Shown here piece by piece: positions 35,047 to 44,425 of a stretch of 64,000 nt of DNA. Numbering within the stretch: position 1 is the first letter of the stretch; each line of letters opens with the position of its first letter. The notes below the pieces were generated by a model that worked only from the letters and a program-made list of their open reading frames with translations, had not been told where the DNA came from and did no database searches. A program made the translations under genes and the position numbers. Source of the stretch: Bin87 sp965116565 (GTDB lineage: Bacteria; Chloroflexota; Dehalococcoidia; Lucifugimonadales; UBA3495); NCBI GenBank assembly GCA_965116565.1, contig OZ220699.1, positions 1,984,001-2,048,000 of the forward strand. The letters run 5' to 3'.

Positions 35047-36006
35047 TCACCGCTCCCGGAAGTAGGGAACAATGTCCTTCGCGATCACTTCCAGATGCCT
35101 CCGCCTGTCTTCTCGGGGAGCGGCAATGCTGAAAACGATATACCGGGCGCCGGCATCTATGTATTCCTGCAAACGTTCGATGCACATCCTCGGCGTTCCC
35201 AATAGGCAATAGCGTCGAACAATGTTGATGAACTCTCCCCCGTATAGGTACTGGTTACCCAGTGATTCTGCCGCTGTTCTCGCCGCCTGCTCCTCCGTAG
35301 GAGCCAACGTGATGTACGGGAAAAACGCCCACTGGAAATTGGACAGGTCGCGATCCTCCTCACGGGCGAAATCCTGGATCTTGCCAACGCTGTCCCGGTA
35401 GCGTTCCGGGCTGTAAAAGTACGGGAGCCAGCCGTCTCCGTATTTGACCGCCCTTTTCATCGCGGCGTCCCGTCGGCCGGCCACCCAGATCGGCGGATGC
35501 GGTTGTTGTGCCGGCTTGGGGTTGATTGCCGCCGCATCGAGCGTGTAGTGCCGGCCCCTCATCGTCACGTCGTCCTCCGTCCACAACCGCCGGAGCGCGT
35601 CCAGGCATTCGTCGGTCCGCCGACCCCGCCCGCGTATCTCAATGCCAGCGTTTTCGTATTCCATCGGGAACTCTCCGCCCACTCCCACCCCGAGCGTGAG
35701 TCGCCCACCCGACGCGATGTCCAGGGTTGCGGTCATCCGCGCCAGCATCAGGGGATGGTAAAACGGCGCCAAAGTTACCGAGCTAACGATCCGCATGCGC
35801 TCCGTTGCTCCGGCGGCTACGGCCAGCAGTGGCAGCGCGGCATGGGTTGGTCCGGGCGGCCGTCCCCGCATGAAGTGCTCCCCGGCGCCCATGTATTCGA
35901 ACCCCAGCGATTCCATGAGGCGCGCCTGTTCAACTGTCCGGTCCGCCGGCAACGCTATGCTGGCACCAAAGTGGAGATCATTGTTCGTTGCACCGTTGGA
36001 AGACAT
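35047..36006 (-). CDS. LLM-class flavin-dependent oxidoreductase (luciferase-like monooxygenase)
   Basis: FMN or F420-dependent TIM-barrel enzyme, about 319 residues. The family pattern is clear: FGASIALPADRTVEQARLME at the N-terminus, AAGATERMRIVSSVT (residues ~80-95), LTLGVGVGGEFPMEYE, PIWVAGRRDAAMKRA, and GTPRMCIERLQEYIDAGAR near the C-terminus. The substrate cannot be predicted; SAR202-like genomes typically carry many such enzymes, thought to oxidise recalcitrant organics. I prefer ATG 36006; an upstream in-frame start at 36057 adds 17 residues that do not look like the family. It is unrelated to the rsmA unit downstream. Confidence 0.88.
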   Translation of the reverse strand: MSSNGATNNDLHFGASIALPADRTVEQARLMESLGFEYMGAGEHFMRGRPPGPTHAALPLLAVAAGATERMRIVSSVTLAPFYHPLMLARMTATLDIASGGRLTLGVGVGGEFPMEYENAGIEIRGRGRRTDECLDALRRLWTEDDVTMRGRHYTLDAAAINPKPAQQPHPPIWVAGRRDAAMKRAVKYGDGWLPYFYSPERYRDSVGKIQDFAREEDRDLSNFQWAFFPYITLAPTEEQAARTAAESLGNQYLYGGEFINIVRRYCLLGTPRMCIERLQEYIDAGARYIVFSIAAPREDRRRHLEVIAKDIVPYFRER

Positions 36007-36192
36007 GGATGGTTTGGGCCTCACTGCGCGTTCACGGTTCGTACAAGCGGCGGCCATTGTACGTCACCGTCCTCACGCGCTGCAAAAACGTTTTCAGCGA
36101 CCTATCGGACATAGACCGGGCCCAATATTGCCGATGTTATACTTGAACTGGTGATCAACTGATGTCGCTTTAGGGACGAAGGTCGGGCTTAT

Positions 36193-37122
36193 ATGACAGT
36201 GCTCGTAACCGGCGCAACCGGGTTTCTGGGCCGTCGCGTGGTTCAAAGGCTGTTGGATACAAACCACGAAGTTCGCGCTATGGTACGTCGGCCGGGCAAT
36301 GAGAGTGTTTTCTCGACTCCTCCATCCGAGGTCTGTTACGGCGACGTTAGGGATACCGATGCTCTGGCAGAGGCTTGCCGCGGCGTCGCGGAAGTGATCC
36401 ACTTGGTGGCCGTTATCCGCGGCGGGTCGCGCCAGTTCGATGCCATCAACCGCCAGGGTACGGCAAACGTTGTCGCAGCCGCGAGAGAAGCCGGCTCCGT
36501 TCGCCGTATCGTCCACCTCAGTGCGGTCGGAGCTGCGAATGTTCCCCGTCTGCGATACCTCCATTCCAAGTGGGCCGGCGAGCAGGAAGTCGTAAATGGT
36601 GGCATCCCCTATGTCATCATTCGCCCTTCGTTGATTTTCGGGCCGGGCGACGAATTCACCAACGCGATCGCCGCTCTGGTACGTTTGCTTCCTGTTACCC
36701 CGATTATCGGCTCTGGAAATAATCGGCTGCAGCCCATCCACGTTGAGGACGTCGCTCGTTGCGTGGCCTTGTCACTGAGCGGAAACATCCGAGGCAACCG
36801 CACCGTCGAAATTGGGGGACCCGAGCAACTCGCGTACAATGAAATCGTTGGTGTCGTCTCTCACGTTCTTGGTCGTCGCCGGATTCTGGTAAACGTTCCC
36901 CTCTGGAAAGTCCGTCTGCCTATCGCTCTTATGGAACGGCTCACCCCGCATCCCCCAATCAATAGCGCCATGCTTCAGTTGATCACCCTCCGCAACGTGG
37001 CGGATCCCGATTCCGTTGAGCGCGAGTACGGTTTCCGGCCTCGGTCCCTTGCCGGGAATATCGATCACATCAAAACTTTGACTTTTGGTCAGGCCCTTCG
37101 CTCTAACCTCGGACTCGGGTAA
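36193..37122 (+). CDS. NAD(P)-binding epimerase/dehydratase-like protein (NDUFA9/atypical SDR type)
   Basis: A 309-residue atypical SDR. The N-terminal VTGATGFLGRRVV binds the dinucleotide. VIHLVAVIRG, IVHLSAVGA and YLHSKWAGEQEV (YxxxK: Y-L-H-S-K) follow. The C-terminal part resembles the NDUFA9-like family, which is often a quinone-related or complex I accessory protein. Its reaction is unknown. A -10-like TATACT (36138-36143) lies 50 bp upstream, in the divergent spacer with the LLM oxidoreductase. folC starts 8 bp downstream. Confidence 0.85.
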   Translation: MTVLVTGATGFLGRRVVQRLLDTNHEVRAMVRRPGNESVFSTPPSEVCYGDVRDTDALAEACRGVAEVIHLVAVIRGGSRQFDAINRQGTANVVAAAREAGSVRRIVHLSAVGAANVPRLRYLHSKWAGEQEVVNGGIPYVIIRPSLIFGPGDEFTNAIAALVRLLPVTPIIGSGNNRLQPIHVEDVARCVALSLSGNIRGNRTVEIGGPEQLAYNEIVGVVSHVLGRRRILVNVPLWKVRLPIALMERLTPHPPINSAMLQLITLRNVADPDSVEREYGFRPRSLAGNIDHIKTLTFGQALRSNLGLG

Positions 37123-37130
37123 CTCTGGTT

Positions 37131-38507
37131 ATGGACTATCAGGAAGCGATTGCGCGCCTACTGTCTTTGGTGGATCATGAACGCAGCGCCCCTGCGCTGC
37201 CCCGCCAAAAACGCATTTACGATCTCCGGAATGTTTCCCGTCTCCTGGATCGCATGGGAAACCCTCACCAGTTGCCAGGTATAGTGCACGTCGCCGGTAC
37301 CAAGGGGAAGGGCAGCACCGCGGCTATTGTCGAATCCATACTACGGGCGGCCGGACACTCCACCGGGTTCTACTCCTCTCCCCATCTGCACACCTTTCGC
37401 GAACGGATCCGTATCGACGGACAGCCCATTTCCGCTTGCCGTTTCGCCGGCTTGACCGAATCCGTTTGGCCCCATCATCTCGCCAACACTTGCGATCCCG
37501 AAGCCGGTCCCGCGACTCTTTTTGAATTCCTGACGGTCATGGCTTTCCTTGCCTTTGCTGAATACCGAACCGACGCCAACGTCATCGAAGTGGGCCTCGG
37601 GGGGCGATTGGACGCCACCAACGTGGTGACTCCGGCCGTCAGCGTGATCACGCCGGTGAGCTTGGATCACACTGCCATCCTCGGCGACACTATCGGCGAA
37701 ATAGCAGCAGATAAAGCCGGCATCATCAAACCCGGCGTTCCTGTGGTCGTGGCGCCGCAATTTGCAGAGGCAATGGCGGCAATCCGCTCCGCCGCAGTTG
37801 TCCAATCGTCTCCATTGTTCGCCGTTGCCGACGAATCCACCTGGAGAGTGGACTCTGTATCGGCGTCCGGCCAGCAGTTGACCATCCATACCCAACGTGA
37901 TACGTACCGCCCAACCGTCCCCCTGCTCGGCGATTTTCAGGCGGCAAACGCGGCGGTGGCAGTGGCAGCAGCCGAAACTCTCGCTGCACAGGGTCAGCGC
38001 ATCACGAAAGATGCGATCCTGACCGGCCTGTCCTCTGTTGAGTGGCCTGCTCGGCTGGAGGTACTCGCCCGGAACCCTACGGTTGTTGCCGATGGAGCGC
38101 ACAACGACCACTCCGTCGCCACGGTGTTGAAAACCTTGCAAGCCAGCGTTCCACACCGCCGCTTGACCATTGTTGCCGGTTTCTCTAGGGACAAACGGGT
38201 GTCGGCGATGGTTGACCTGATCGCAGAACGGGCCGACCGGGTAATCGCCACCCGCTCGCGACATCCCAGGTCGCTCCGCGCATCGGAGATAGTCGACGAA
38301 TTCGTCCGCGCCGGTTTCAAAAAAGCTGTCTTGACAGAATCCGACGACGTGGCGGATGCCATCAGTTCGGCGATCGTCGGCGCCGGCGCCGACGAACTGG
38401 TTCTTGTCACCGGCTCTCTGTTCGTTGCTGCTGAAGCACGCGAGGCGGTATTCGGGATCGAACCGGAGATTTACCCTGACCTGATTCCCCCCGACCTCCG
38501 GCAGTAG
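37131..38507 (+). CDS. folC: Bifunctional folylpolyglutamate synthase/dihydrofolate synthase
   Basis: Adds L-glutamate to dihydropteroate and to folates. It is a Mur-ligase-type enzyme of 458 residues. Visible motifs are the P-loop GTKGKGSTAA (~residues 47-56), the loop SSPHLHTFRERI (~82-93), EVGLGGRLDATNVV (~150-163) and SLDHTAILGDTIGEIAADKAG (from ~177), with ATP-binding VADGAHNDHS in the C-domain. It lies in an apparent operon with the epimerase upstream. Confidence 0.95.
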   Translation: MDYQEAIARLLSLVDHERSAPALPRQKRIYDLRNVSRLLDRMGNPHQLPGIVHVAGTKGKGSTAAIVESILRAAGHSTGFYSSPHLHTFRERIRIDGQPISACRFAGLTESVWPHHLANTCDPEAGPATLFEFLTVMAFLAFAEYRTDANVIEVGLGGRLDATNVVTPAVSVITPVSLDHTAILGDTIGEIAADKAGIIKPGVPVVVAPQFAEAMAAIRSAAVVQSSPLFAVADESTWRVDSVSASGQQLTIHTQRDTYRPTVPLLGDFQAANAAVAVAAAETLAAQGQRITKDAILTGLSSVEWPARLEVLARNPTVVADGAHNDHSVATVLKTLQASVPHRRLTIVAGFSRDKRVSAMVDLIAERADRVIATRSRHPRSLRASEIVDEFVRAGFKKAVLTESDDVADAISSAIVGAGADELVLVTGSLFVAAEAREAVFGIEPEIYPDLIPPDLRQ

Positions 38508-38561
38508 CGTGCTATAGTCTCGTCATTCATAGCGAACCCTTCGTAGCTTCAGTAAACCGTC

Positions 38562-39815
38562 ATGAACCCCTATCATCCCCGTCGCGTGGTCGTTACCGGT
38601 TTAGGTGCGATTACGCCTCTCGGCCCCTCCCCTGACGAATTCTGGTCCAACCTGATGGCTGGGAAATCTGGGATTGGCCCAATGACCCTTTGCGATCCCA
38701 CCGGTTACCCTTGTCGGATAGCGGGTCAGGCAAATGATTTCGATCCCAAGAATTACATGGGGACCCGCGAGGCCCGACGGATGGCCCGCTTCTCTCAACT
38801 CGCAGTTGCCGCTGCGCTTCAGGCTGTTGAGAACGCGCATATCGAAATCGTCAAAGAAGACCCCTACCGAGTCGGGGTCTTGCTCGGTAACGGCAATGGC
38901 GGTTTCCCTACTTTGGAGGAAAACTGCCGGATCTTGGCTGAACGCGGCGGTATGCGGATGTCGCCTTTCTTTTTTCCAATGATCCTACCTAACATGGCCG
39001 CCGCCAACGTCAGCCAGTACGTGGGCGCTCAGGGGTACAATTCCACCGCCACTACTGCCTGTGCCGCCTCCAATAACGCCATCGGCGAGGCTCTGCAGGC
39101 AATTCGCCATGGAATCGCCGACGTCATGTTGGCCGGTGGGGCTGAAGCCGGCATCAGCCAACTCGGTCTGTCAGGTTTCGCCGTAATGCGCGCGTTGAGC
39201 ACTCGCAACGACGAGCCGCAACGCGCCAGCCGTCCTTTCGATGCCGAGCGAGACGGATTCGTACCGGCTGAAGGAGCTGGAGTTTTGGTGTTGGAGGAGA
39301 GGGAGCGCGCCATAGCACGCGGTGCCAACATCATGTGCGAACTGTCCGGGTTTGGCGCTACCTCGGACGCCGGCCATTTGGTGCAACCCCAGGAATCAGG
39401 CGCTAGCGCGGCCCGCGCGATGTCTAACGCCATTGAGGATGCCGGACTGGTGCCCGGAGACGTTCATTACATCAACGCCCACGGTACATCCACCCCGTTG
39501 AATGACGCCGTGGAAACCGTCGCCATCAAGCGGCTGTTCGGAGAGTCGGCCCGTAACGTGCCGGTGAGCAGCACCAAGAGTATGATCGGACATTCACTCG
39601 GCGCTTCTGGTGCCTTGGAAGCGGTGGCCTGTGTCAAAACGATTGTCGATCAAATGATCCATCCCACTATCAACTACGAACATCCGGACCCCGAGTGCGA
39701 TTTGGATTACGTGCCCAACCAGGCTAGGCCGGCTGAAGTCTCCACGGTCTTATCCAACGCGTTTGGTTTCGGAGGTCAGAACGCATGCTTGATATTCCAG
39801 CGTCATCTGGATTGA
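38562..39815 (+). CDS. Beta-ketoacyl-ACP synthase II (FabF-type), copy 2
   Basis: A second KAS II, 417 residues. It has RRVVVTGLGAITPLGPSPDE at the N-terminus, the nucleophile Cys in TTACAASNNAIGEA, NAHGTSTPLNDAVE and KSMIGHSLGASGALEA histidines, and SNAFGFGGQNACL at the C-terminus. It is clearly homologous to the copy at 28973 but has a different active-site surround (AASNNAIG against SSGADAIG), so the two may differ in chain-length or acyl preference. A possible -10, TATAGT (38513-38518), lies upstream. A strong bidirectional terminator follows at 39853. Confidence 0.92.
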   Translation: MNPYHPRRVVVTGLGAITPLGPSPDEFWSNLMAGKSGIGPMTLCDPTGYPCRIAGQANDFDPKNYMGTREARRMARFSQLAVAAALQAVENAHIEIVKEDPYRVGVLLGNGNGGFPTLEENCRILAERGGMRMSPFFFPMILPNMAAANVSQYVGAQGYNSTATTACAASNNAIGEALQAIRHGIADVMLAGGAEAGISQLGLSGFAVMRALSTRNDEPQRASRPFDAERDGFVPAEGAGVLVLEERERAIARGANIMCELSGFGATSDAGHLVQPQESGASAARAMSNAIEDAGLVPGDVHYINAHGTSTPLNDAVETVAIKRLFGESARNVPVSSTKSMIGHSLGASGALEAVACVKTIVDQMIHPTINYEHPDPECDLDYVPNQARPAEVSTVLSNAFGFGGQNACLIFQRHLD

Positions 39816-39852
39816 GATATGCCGATTAATCACAGTTCGGCGATCCAGATAC

Positions 39853-39886
39853 CAAAACGCCGGGTCGACGCAGACCCGGCGTTTTG
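39853..39886. terminator. Strong bidirectional intrinsic terminator
   Basis: A perfect 14-bp stem CAAAACGCCGGGTC / GACCCGGCGTTTTG with loop GACGCA, flanked by A/T runs, lies between convergent fabF copy 2 (+) and the SWIM gene (-). Confidence 0.95.
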
Positions 39887-39908
39887 TTTCAGAGTTTGTT
39901 GATCCGAG

Positions 39909-40250
39909 TTAGACGGGTGCTTCCTCGCGCTCGGGTTGCCCAGCTAGCATCTCGTCGAGCATTCGTTGCAAGGCCATCGTGTGGCTGCAGACCCTGCGCG
40001 TGGCGAAAAATGCGCACTCGCATCGCCAGTCGCCATCATGATATCCCACTCGGTACGTGTTGTGGTTGCCGACGAATGATACCTCCAACGTATGGATGTT
40101 CACCCGGTCCGGCTCCTCAGCGTACTTGCGTGCTTTGTCCACCTTGCCTATGTAGCTCGAACTCATTTCTGCCCCCAGCGTATTATCGGGCGACAGATCC
40201 TCATCGTCACCCGTGCTCAGAATGTTACCGGTATCGTCCGCCAATAGCAA
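39909..40250 (-). CDS. Small SWIM zinc-finger protein
   Basis: A 113-residue protein with a SWIM domain: YRVGYHDGDWRCECAFF, then RRVCSHTMALQRML, giving the C-x-C-x(n)-C-x-H pattern CEC...CSH (~residues 77-90). SWIM domains bind DNA or proteins and occur in SWI2/SNF2-associated proteins; here it stands alone. The frame opens with TTG at 40250, and other starts (TTG 40244 or ATG 40166) are possible. It is divergently oriented to rny, with a 149-bp intergenic region. Confidence 0.8.
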   Translation of the reverse strand: MLLADDTGNILSTGDDEDLSPDNTLGAEMSSSYIGKVDKARKYAEEPDRVNIHTLEVSFVGNHNTYRVGYHDGDWRCECAFFATRRVCSHTMALQRMLDEMLAGQPEREEAPV

Positions 40251-40320
40251 TTCCCTGAATCCCTGCCAAACGCCAATCTAGGGCCGCTGCAAATATTATT
40301 TATTCATGAATTTCTTGACT

Positions 40321-40348
40321 TTGACCGTCACCGACACTACGATAATTG
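40321..40348 (+). promoter_or_regulatory. Candidate promoter of rny
   Basis: -35 TTGACC (40321-40326), a 16-bp spacer and -10 TAATTG (40343-40348), about 52 bp before the rny start. Confidence 0.5.
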
Positions 40349-40399
40349 TAGGGCAAATACATCCCGGGCATTGCCCGGACGGACTCGGGAGGTTCAATT

Positions 40400-41929
40400 A
40401 TGACCATCATTTTGTCCGTCCTGGCGGCCGCAGGGTTGGCAACAGGCATAGCAGCAGTGGTTTGGCTGCTGCTATCAACTAAACGAACCGGAAACCGACT
40501 ACAACGCAGCCGAGAGGAAGCTGCGACCACTGTCCAACGGGCGGAGGAAGAAAAGCGCATCATCTTGGTCCAAGCTCAAGAAGACGCCCTGAAAATCCGC
40601 GAAGCCGGAGATCAGGAAATCCAGGAGCAACGGCGGGAACTTACCCGCATGGAACGTCGCTACATCGAGCGCGAAGAGCATCTCGAGCGGAAAACCGAAT
40701 CCCTGGAAGGTCAGGCAGCCGCACTGACGCAGCGCGAATCCGACGCCAAAGCCGCTCTTCAAAAAGCGGATGAGTTGAAACACCAACACACCCGTGAACT
40801 GGAACGCATCGCATCGCTTAGCACCGATCAAGCACGGGAGATCGTGCTAAAACGAGGGGAAGAGGAAGCATCGCACGATCTGGCTCGACGATACTACGAG
40901 TTGGAGAAGGAACACCAAACCAGGGCGGACGAAAACGCCCGTCGAATCTTGACCCTCGCTATAAATCGCCTTGCTACCGACGTAGTTTCGGAAAGCACTA
41001 CATCTGTTGTTCCCCTGCCCAACGATGAGATGAAGGGTCGTCTCATCGGCCGCGAAGGACGTAACATCAGGGCTCTCGAAGCCCGAACCGGCGTCGACAT
41101 TATCGTCGACGATACTCCCGGCATTGTAACTCTGTCTTGCTTCGACCCGGTCCGTCGGGAGATCGCCAAGTTGGCGCTAACCCAATTGGTAAAGGACGGT
41201 CGAATTCAACCCGCGCGGATCGAGGAAAGCGTCGATCGCGCAGTTCGAGAAATAGACGAAACCATTTGGAGGGCCGGCGAAGACGCTACTTTTGAAGTTG
41301 GTGTCAGCGGCTTGGACCCCGAACTGGTCCGCCTTCTCGGTCGCCTGAAATATCGTTACAGCTACGGCGAAAATGTACTGACCCATTCAATTGAAGTGGG
41401 CCTGTTGGCCGGTATGTTGGCCTCTGAAGTTGGCGCCAACGTGCAGATCGCTCGCGCCGGTGGCCTGCTCCACGATATCGGCAAAGCGTTGACCCACGAA
41501 ATTCCTGGACCACACGCGGAAATCGGATACGATCTCACTACCCGAAATGGGGTCGGGTCTTTGGTCTGCAACTGCGTGTTGGAGCATCACGACGACGACC
41601 ATTCGAGCATCGAATCGTTCCTCGTCGCCGCTGCCGACGGCATCAGCGCTGCCAGACCGGGTGCGCGCAAGGAGTCCGTCGAGCAATACACTCGGCGCCT
41701 GCGAGAGCTGGAAGACACCGCTAACGGTTTCGATGGCGTACAGCGCTCGTTTGCAATCCAGGCCGGGCGCGAAGTGCGCGTCATGGTCAGTCCGGAAGAT
41801 GTCGACGACGTCGCCTGCGCTACGTTGGCACGTGATATCGCAGGAAAAGTGTCGCGAGATCTGCAATTTCCCGGTCAAATCAAGGTTACCGTGATCCGTG
41901 AAACTCGTGAAGAGAGCATTGCCCGCTAG
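40400..41929 (+). CDS. rny: Ribonuclease Y
   Basis: Membrane-anchored endoribonuclease of mRNA decay, 509 residues. An N-terminal transmembrane helix (residues ~3-25) is followed by a long coiled coil (~30-180). The KH domain has GRLIGREGRNIRALEARTGV (~213-232), and the HD domain has HSIEVGLLAGML and GGLLHDIGKALTHE, containing the catalytic His-Asp pair. The ATG has GGGAGG (40387-40392) 7 nt upstream. ymdB follows, as in many Gram-positive-type genomes. Confidence 0.97.
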   Translation: MTIILSVLAAAGLATGIAAVVWLLLSTKRTGNRLQRSREEAATTVQRAEEEKRIILVQAQEDALKIREAGDQEIQEQRRELTRMERRYIEREEHLERKTESLEGQAAALTQRESDAKAALQKADELKHQHTRELERIASLSTDQAREIVLKRGEEEASHDLARRYYELEKEHQTRADENARRILTLAINRLATDVVSESTTSVVPLPNDEMKGRLIGREGRNIRALEARTGVDIIVDDTPGIVTLSCFDPVRREIAKLALTQLVKDGRIQPARIEESVDRAVREIDETIWRAGEDATFEVGVSGLDPELVRLLGRLKYRYSYGENVLTHSIEVGLLAGMLASEVGANVQIARAGGLLHDIGKALTHEIPGPHAEIGYDLTTRNGVGSLVCNCVLEHHDDDHSSIESFLVAAADGISAARPGARKESVEQYTRRLRELEDTANGFDGVQRSFAIQAGREVRVMVSPEDVDDVACATLARDIAGKVSRDLQFPGQIKVTVIRETREESIAR

Positions 41930-41969
41930 ACTTGTGCTGACCCACGTGTGGTCGCGGGTTGCAATTGCT

Positions 41970-41997
41970 GTTGGGGCGAATGTTGTTTCGCCCCAAC
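41970..41997 (+). terminator. Hairpin between rny and ymdB
   Basis: A perfect 11-bp stem GTTGGGGCGAA / TTCGCCCCAAC with loop TGTTGT. It is not followed by a T-run and ends 12 bp before the ymdB start, so it may be a processing or attenuation structure, not a full terminator. Confidence 0.6.
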
Positions 41998-42009
41998 CCA
42001 CGTGATCGT

Positions 42010-42783
42010 ATGCGCATCCTGATGATCGGCGACATAATAGGCAGACCGGGCCGCCGCGCCTTGGCGACCCTGTTGCCTGAAATGCGCTCCGAACTCAACA
42101 TCGACCTTGTGACGGCTAACGCCGAAAATACGGCAGGGGGATTCGGCCTTACCTTAAAAACGGCCCGCAACCTCCTTGATGCAGGCGTTGATGTCATGAC
42201 CTCCGGAAACCATATCTGGGACAAAAAAGATATCCTGCCCCACATGGACGAGTTGCCGTTGCTCCGGCCCGCAAATTACTACGGAGCGCCGGGCCGTGGA
42301 TGGTTGATGCACGGAGACGTAATGGTACTCAATCTACAGGGCAGGGTGTTCATGCCTCCCATCGACTGCCCGTTCCGCGAAGCAGACCAACGACTCAGGG
42401 AAGCGGAATTCGAAATCGGCCGCGCACCCAACGTGGTTCTCGTCGATTTTCACGCTGAGGCTACCTCAGAAAAGCAGGGATTGGGGTGGTACTTGGACGG
42501 ACGTGTCAGCGCTGTCGTTGGCACCCACACCCACGTGGGTACCGCCGACGCCCGCATTCTCCCCGGTGGCACCGCCTATGTGAGCGACCTGGGTATGACT
42601 GGCCCTCTGGACTCGGTCATCGGGACCGAGACCGCACCTGTGTTGGAACGTTTCCGCACAGGCTTGCCACAACGCTTTAAACCTGCCGAAGGTCCGTGCA
42701 TTCTCAACTCCGTCCTGATCGAAGTTGATGACGCTAACGGGCGCGCGACTGAGATCGTTCGTATCGATCGGACCGTAGAATAG
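42010..42783 (+). CDS. ymdB: YmdB-type metallophosphoesterase (TIGR00282)
   Basis: Calcineurin-like phosphodiesterase family linked in Bacillus to 2',3'-cyclic nucleotide hydrolysis and RNase Y interaction. It has 257 residues. Metal-binding motifs are visible: MIGDIIGRPGRRAL, NAENTAGGFG, TSGNHIWDKKDI, DFHAEATSEKQ and GTHTHVGTADARI. I chose ATG 42010 because the family begins at MRILMIGD; the frame opens 51 bp earlier, across the rny-ymdB hairpin. Its position next to rny supports a joint role in RNA turnover. Confidence 0.93.
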   Translation: MRILMIGDIIGRPGRRALATLLPEMRSELNIDLVTANAENTAGGFGLTLKTARNLLDAGVDVMTSGNHIWDKKDILPHMDELPLLRPANYYGAPGRGWLMHGDVMVLNLQGRVFMPPIDCPFREADQRLREAEFEIGRAPNVVLVDFHAEATSEKQGLGWYLDGRVSAVVGTHTHVGTADARILPGGTAYVSDLGMTGPLDSVIGTETAPVLERFRTGLPQRFKPAEGPCILNSVLIEVDDANGRATEIVRIDRTVE

Positions 42784-42819
42784 GCAAATAATCCACACGG
42801 CTATCCGCAGGAATCTTTG

Positions 42820-43692
42820 ATGCCCGTAACTGTCGATCTCCATCTGCACACCACTGCCTCTGACGGCAGGTTGAGTCCCACTGAATTGGTCGAAATGGCC
42901 GCTTCAAAGGGCCTCCGAACCATCGCTATCAGTGATCACGACACGACCGCAGGCTTGGCCGAAGCCCAGCGCGCCGTTGACCGGTTCCCCGGTATGCGTT
43001 TGATCCCCGGGATCGAACTCAGTTGCGATGTTCCTGGCGGGGAAGTGCACATGCTGGGATATTTCATGGATACCAGTGATGCTGGATTCCAGCAGACTCT
43101 GGAGGTATTTCGCCAGGGCCGCTTGGCTCGGGGCGAAGGCATGGTCCAAAAGCTGGACGAGCTCGGTTTGCACATCGAATGGGAACGGGTGTTGGAAATC
43201 GCGGGGGACGCATCAGTGGGCAGGCCCCACGTCGCCCAGGCGCTGGTGGAAGCCGGTTACTTCTCAGAACCCGCTGAGGCATTTCGGGAATATTTGGGCC
43301 GAAATGGCAAAGCCTACGTCGAACGCACCAAACTCACGCCTCCGGACGCGGTCAAAATGCTCAACGACGTCGGTGGCGTGGCCGTGTTTGCCCACCCGTG
43401 GTTCGAACGCCGTGGCGGGGAGCCTGAACCCGAGCAATCGCTCATCGAGACCGTCGAGGAACTCAAAGCTGCTGGTCTGCACGGCATGGAAGTGCACTAT
43501 GCCATGTACGACGATGCCACCGTTGATTGGCTCGCGGACTTGGCTCGCGCCTATGATCTGATCCCTTGTGGCGGTAGTGATTACCACCACAGCGGCAATT
43601 CACGTGAACCGCTCCCCGGCGTAAATGGTCCGCCAGGAGAGACGGTGGAACGTCTCGAGGCCGTAGCTCGCCAACTCGTCAATCGACGGTGA
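42820..43692 (+). CDS. PHP-domain phosphoesterase
   Basis: A 290-residue PHP (polymerase and histidinol phosphatase) domain protein with DLHLHTTASDGRLSPTEL, ISDHDTTAG (DHD), PGIELSCD and PCGGSDYHH at the C-terminus. The layout matches the RNase AM/YciV-type 3',5'-nucleotide phosphatase and exonuclease group. The product is therefore a likely metal-dependent nucleotide or RNA phosphatase; the substrate is inferred. ATG 42820 has AGGA 7 nt upstream; a TTG directly before it is less likely. Confidence 0.9.
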   Translation: MPVTVDLHLHTTASDGRLSPTELVEMAASKGLRTIAISDHDTTAGLAEAQRAVDRFPGMRLIPGIELSCDVPGGEVHMLGYFMDTSDAGFQQTLEVFRQGRLARGEGMVQKLDELGLHIEWERVLEIAGDASVGRPHVAQALVEAGYFSEPAEAFREYLGRNGKAYVERTKLTPPDAVKMLNDVGGVAVFAHPWFERRGGEPEPEQSLIETVEELKAAGLHGMEVHYAMYDDATVDWLADLARAYDLIPCGGSDYHHSGNSREPLPGVNGPPGETVERLEAVARQLVNRR

Positions 43693-43711
43693 TTACCGTC
43701 GCCAGCGTGTA

Positions 43712-44425
43712 ATGACCCAGACCATTCTGCTCGCCGTTGGGTTATGGGTCGGCGCTTATCTCGTTGGCGCTACACCCGTCTCATACCTTCTGGGACGTTT
43801 CCTGGGAGGGGTCGATCTAAGACGCCGCGGAAGCGGGAATGTCGGTGGCAGCAATCTCGCCAGCCAACTTGGTCGTCGTTGGTTGCCGCTGGTGGTCATG
43901 GTGGATCTCAGTCGAGGAGCCGGACCCATTCTAGTCGGGCAATATTTCCTCGGGCTCGGGGATCATACGTGGCTCCTGATCGTTGCCCCGGTTTTTACCT
44001 TGTCGGGCAATGCCTGGTCCCCGTTTTTGAAATTCTCCGGGGGTCGAAGCGTGGGTGTGTGGTCTGGTGGGCTCGTCAGTGTCTCCCCGTCTTTGTTCTT
44101 GGCGGCGTTGGTCACTTATTTGTGCGGTTGGTTCGTGTCTCGACGCTCCGCTGAATCTCTCCTCGTGGTCATGTGTGTATTGCCCTTGGCTTGCCTAATG
44201 TGGCCACAGTCCTGGTTGCTTATTGGCTCATCAGCCCAATTCGCCTCGTATGCAGCGATAGGCGCAATGTTGATTTTGACCAAGCGGTTAATGTCGAACG
44301 GCGGGCCGCTGCCGGCGGACGTCTCTCGCAGGTCCGTTCTGCTTAATCGGCTGTTTCGCGACCGAGATATCGCCGACCGGCGACAATGGTTGGCCCGAAC
44401 GTTGGACCGGACGAACGATCTCTGA
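43712..44425 (+). CDS. plsY: PlsY-type acyl-phosphate:glycerol-3-phosphate acyltransferase
   Basis: Inner-membrane acyltransferase for lysophosphatidate synthesis, 237 residues and about five helices. The family motifs PVSYLLGRFLGGVDLRRRGSGNVGGSNL (residues ~22-49), then VMVDLSRGAGPIL and FTLSGNAWSPFLKFSGGRSV, are present. The C-terminal ~40 residues are a basic cytoplasmic tail beyond the usual ~200-residue length. TGATG couples it to the next gene. Confidence 0.9.
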   Translation: MTQTILLAVGLWVGAYLVGATPVSYLLGRFLGGVDLRRRGSGNVGGSNLASQLGRRWLPLVVMVDLSRGAGPILVGQYFLGLGDHTWLLIVAPVFTLSGNAWSPFLKFSGGRSVGVWSGGLVSVSPSLFLAALVTYLCGWFVSRRSAESLLVVMCVLPLACLMWPQSWLLIGSSAQFASYAAIGAMLILTKRLMSNGGPLPADVSRRSVLLNRLFRDRDIADRRQWLARTLDRTNDL

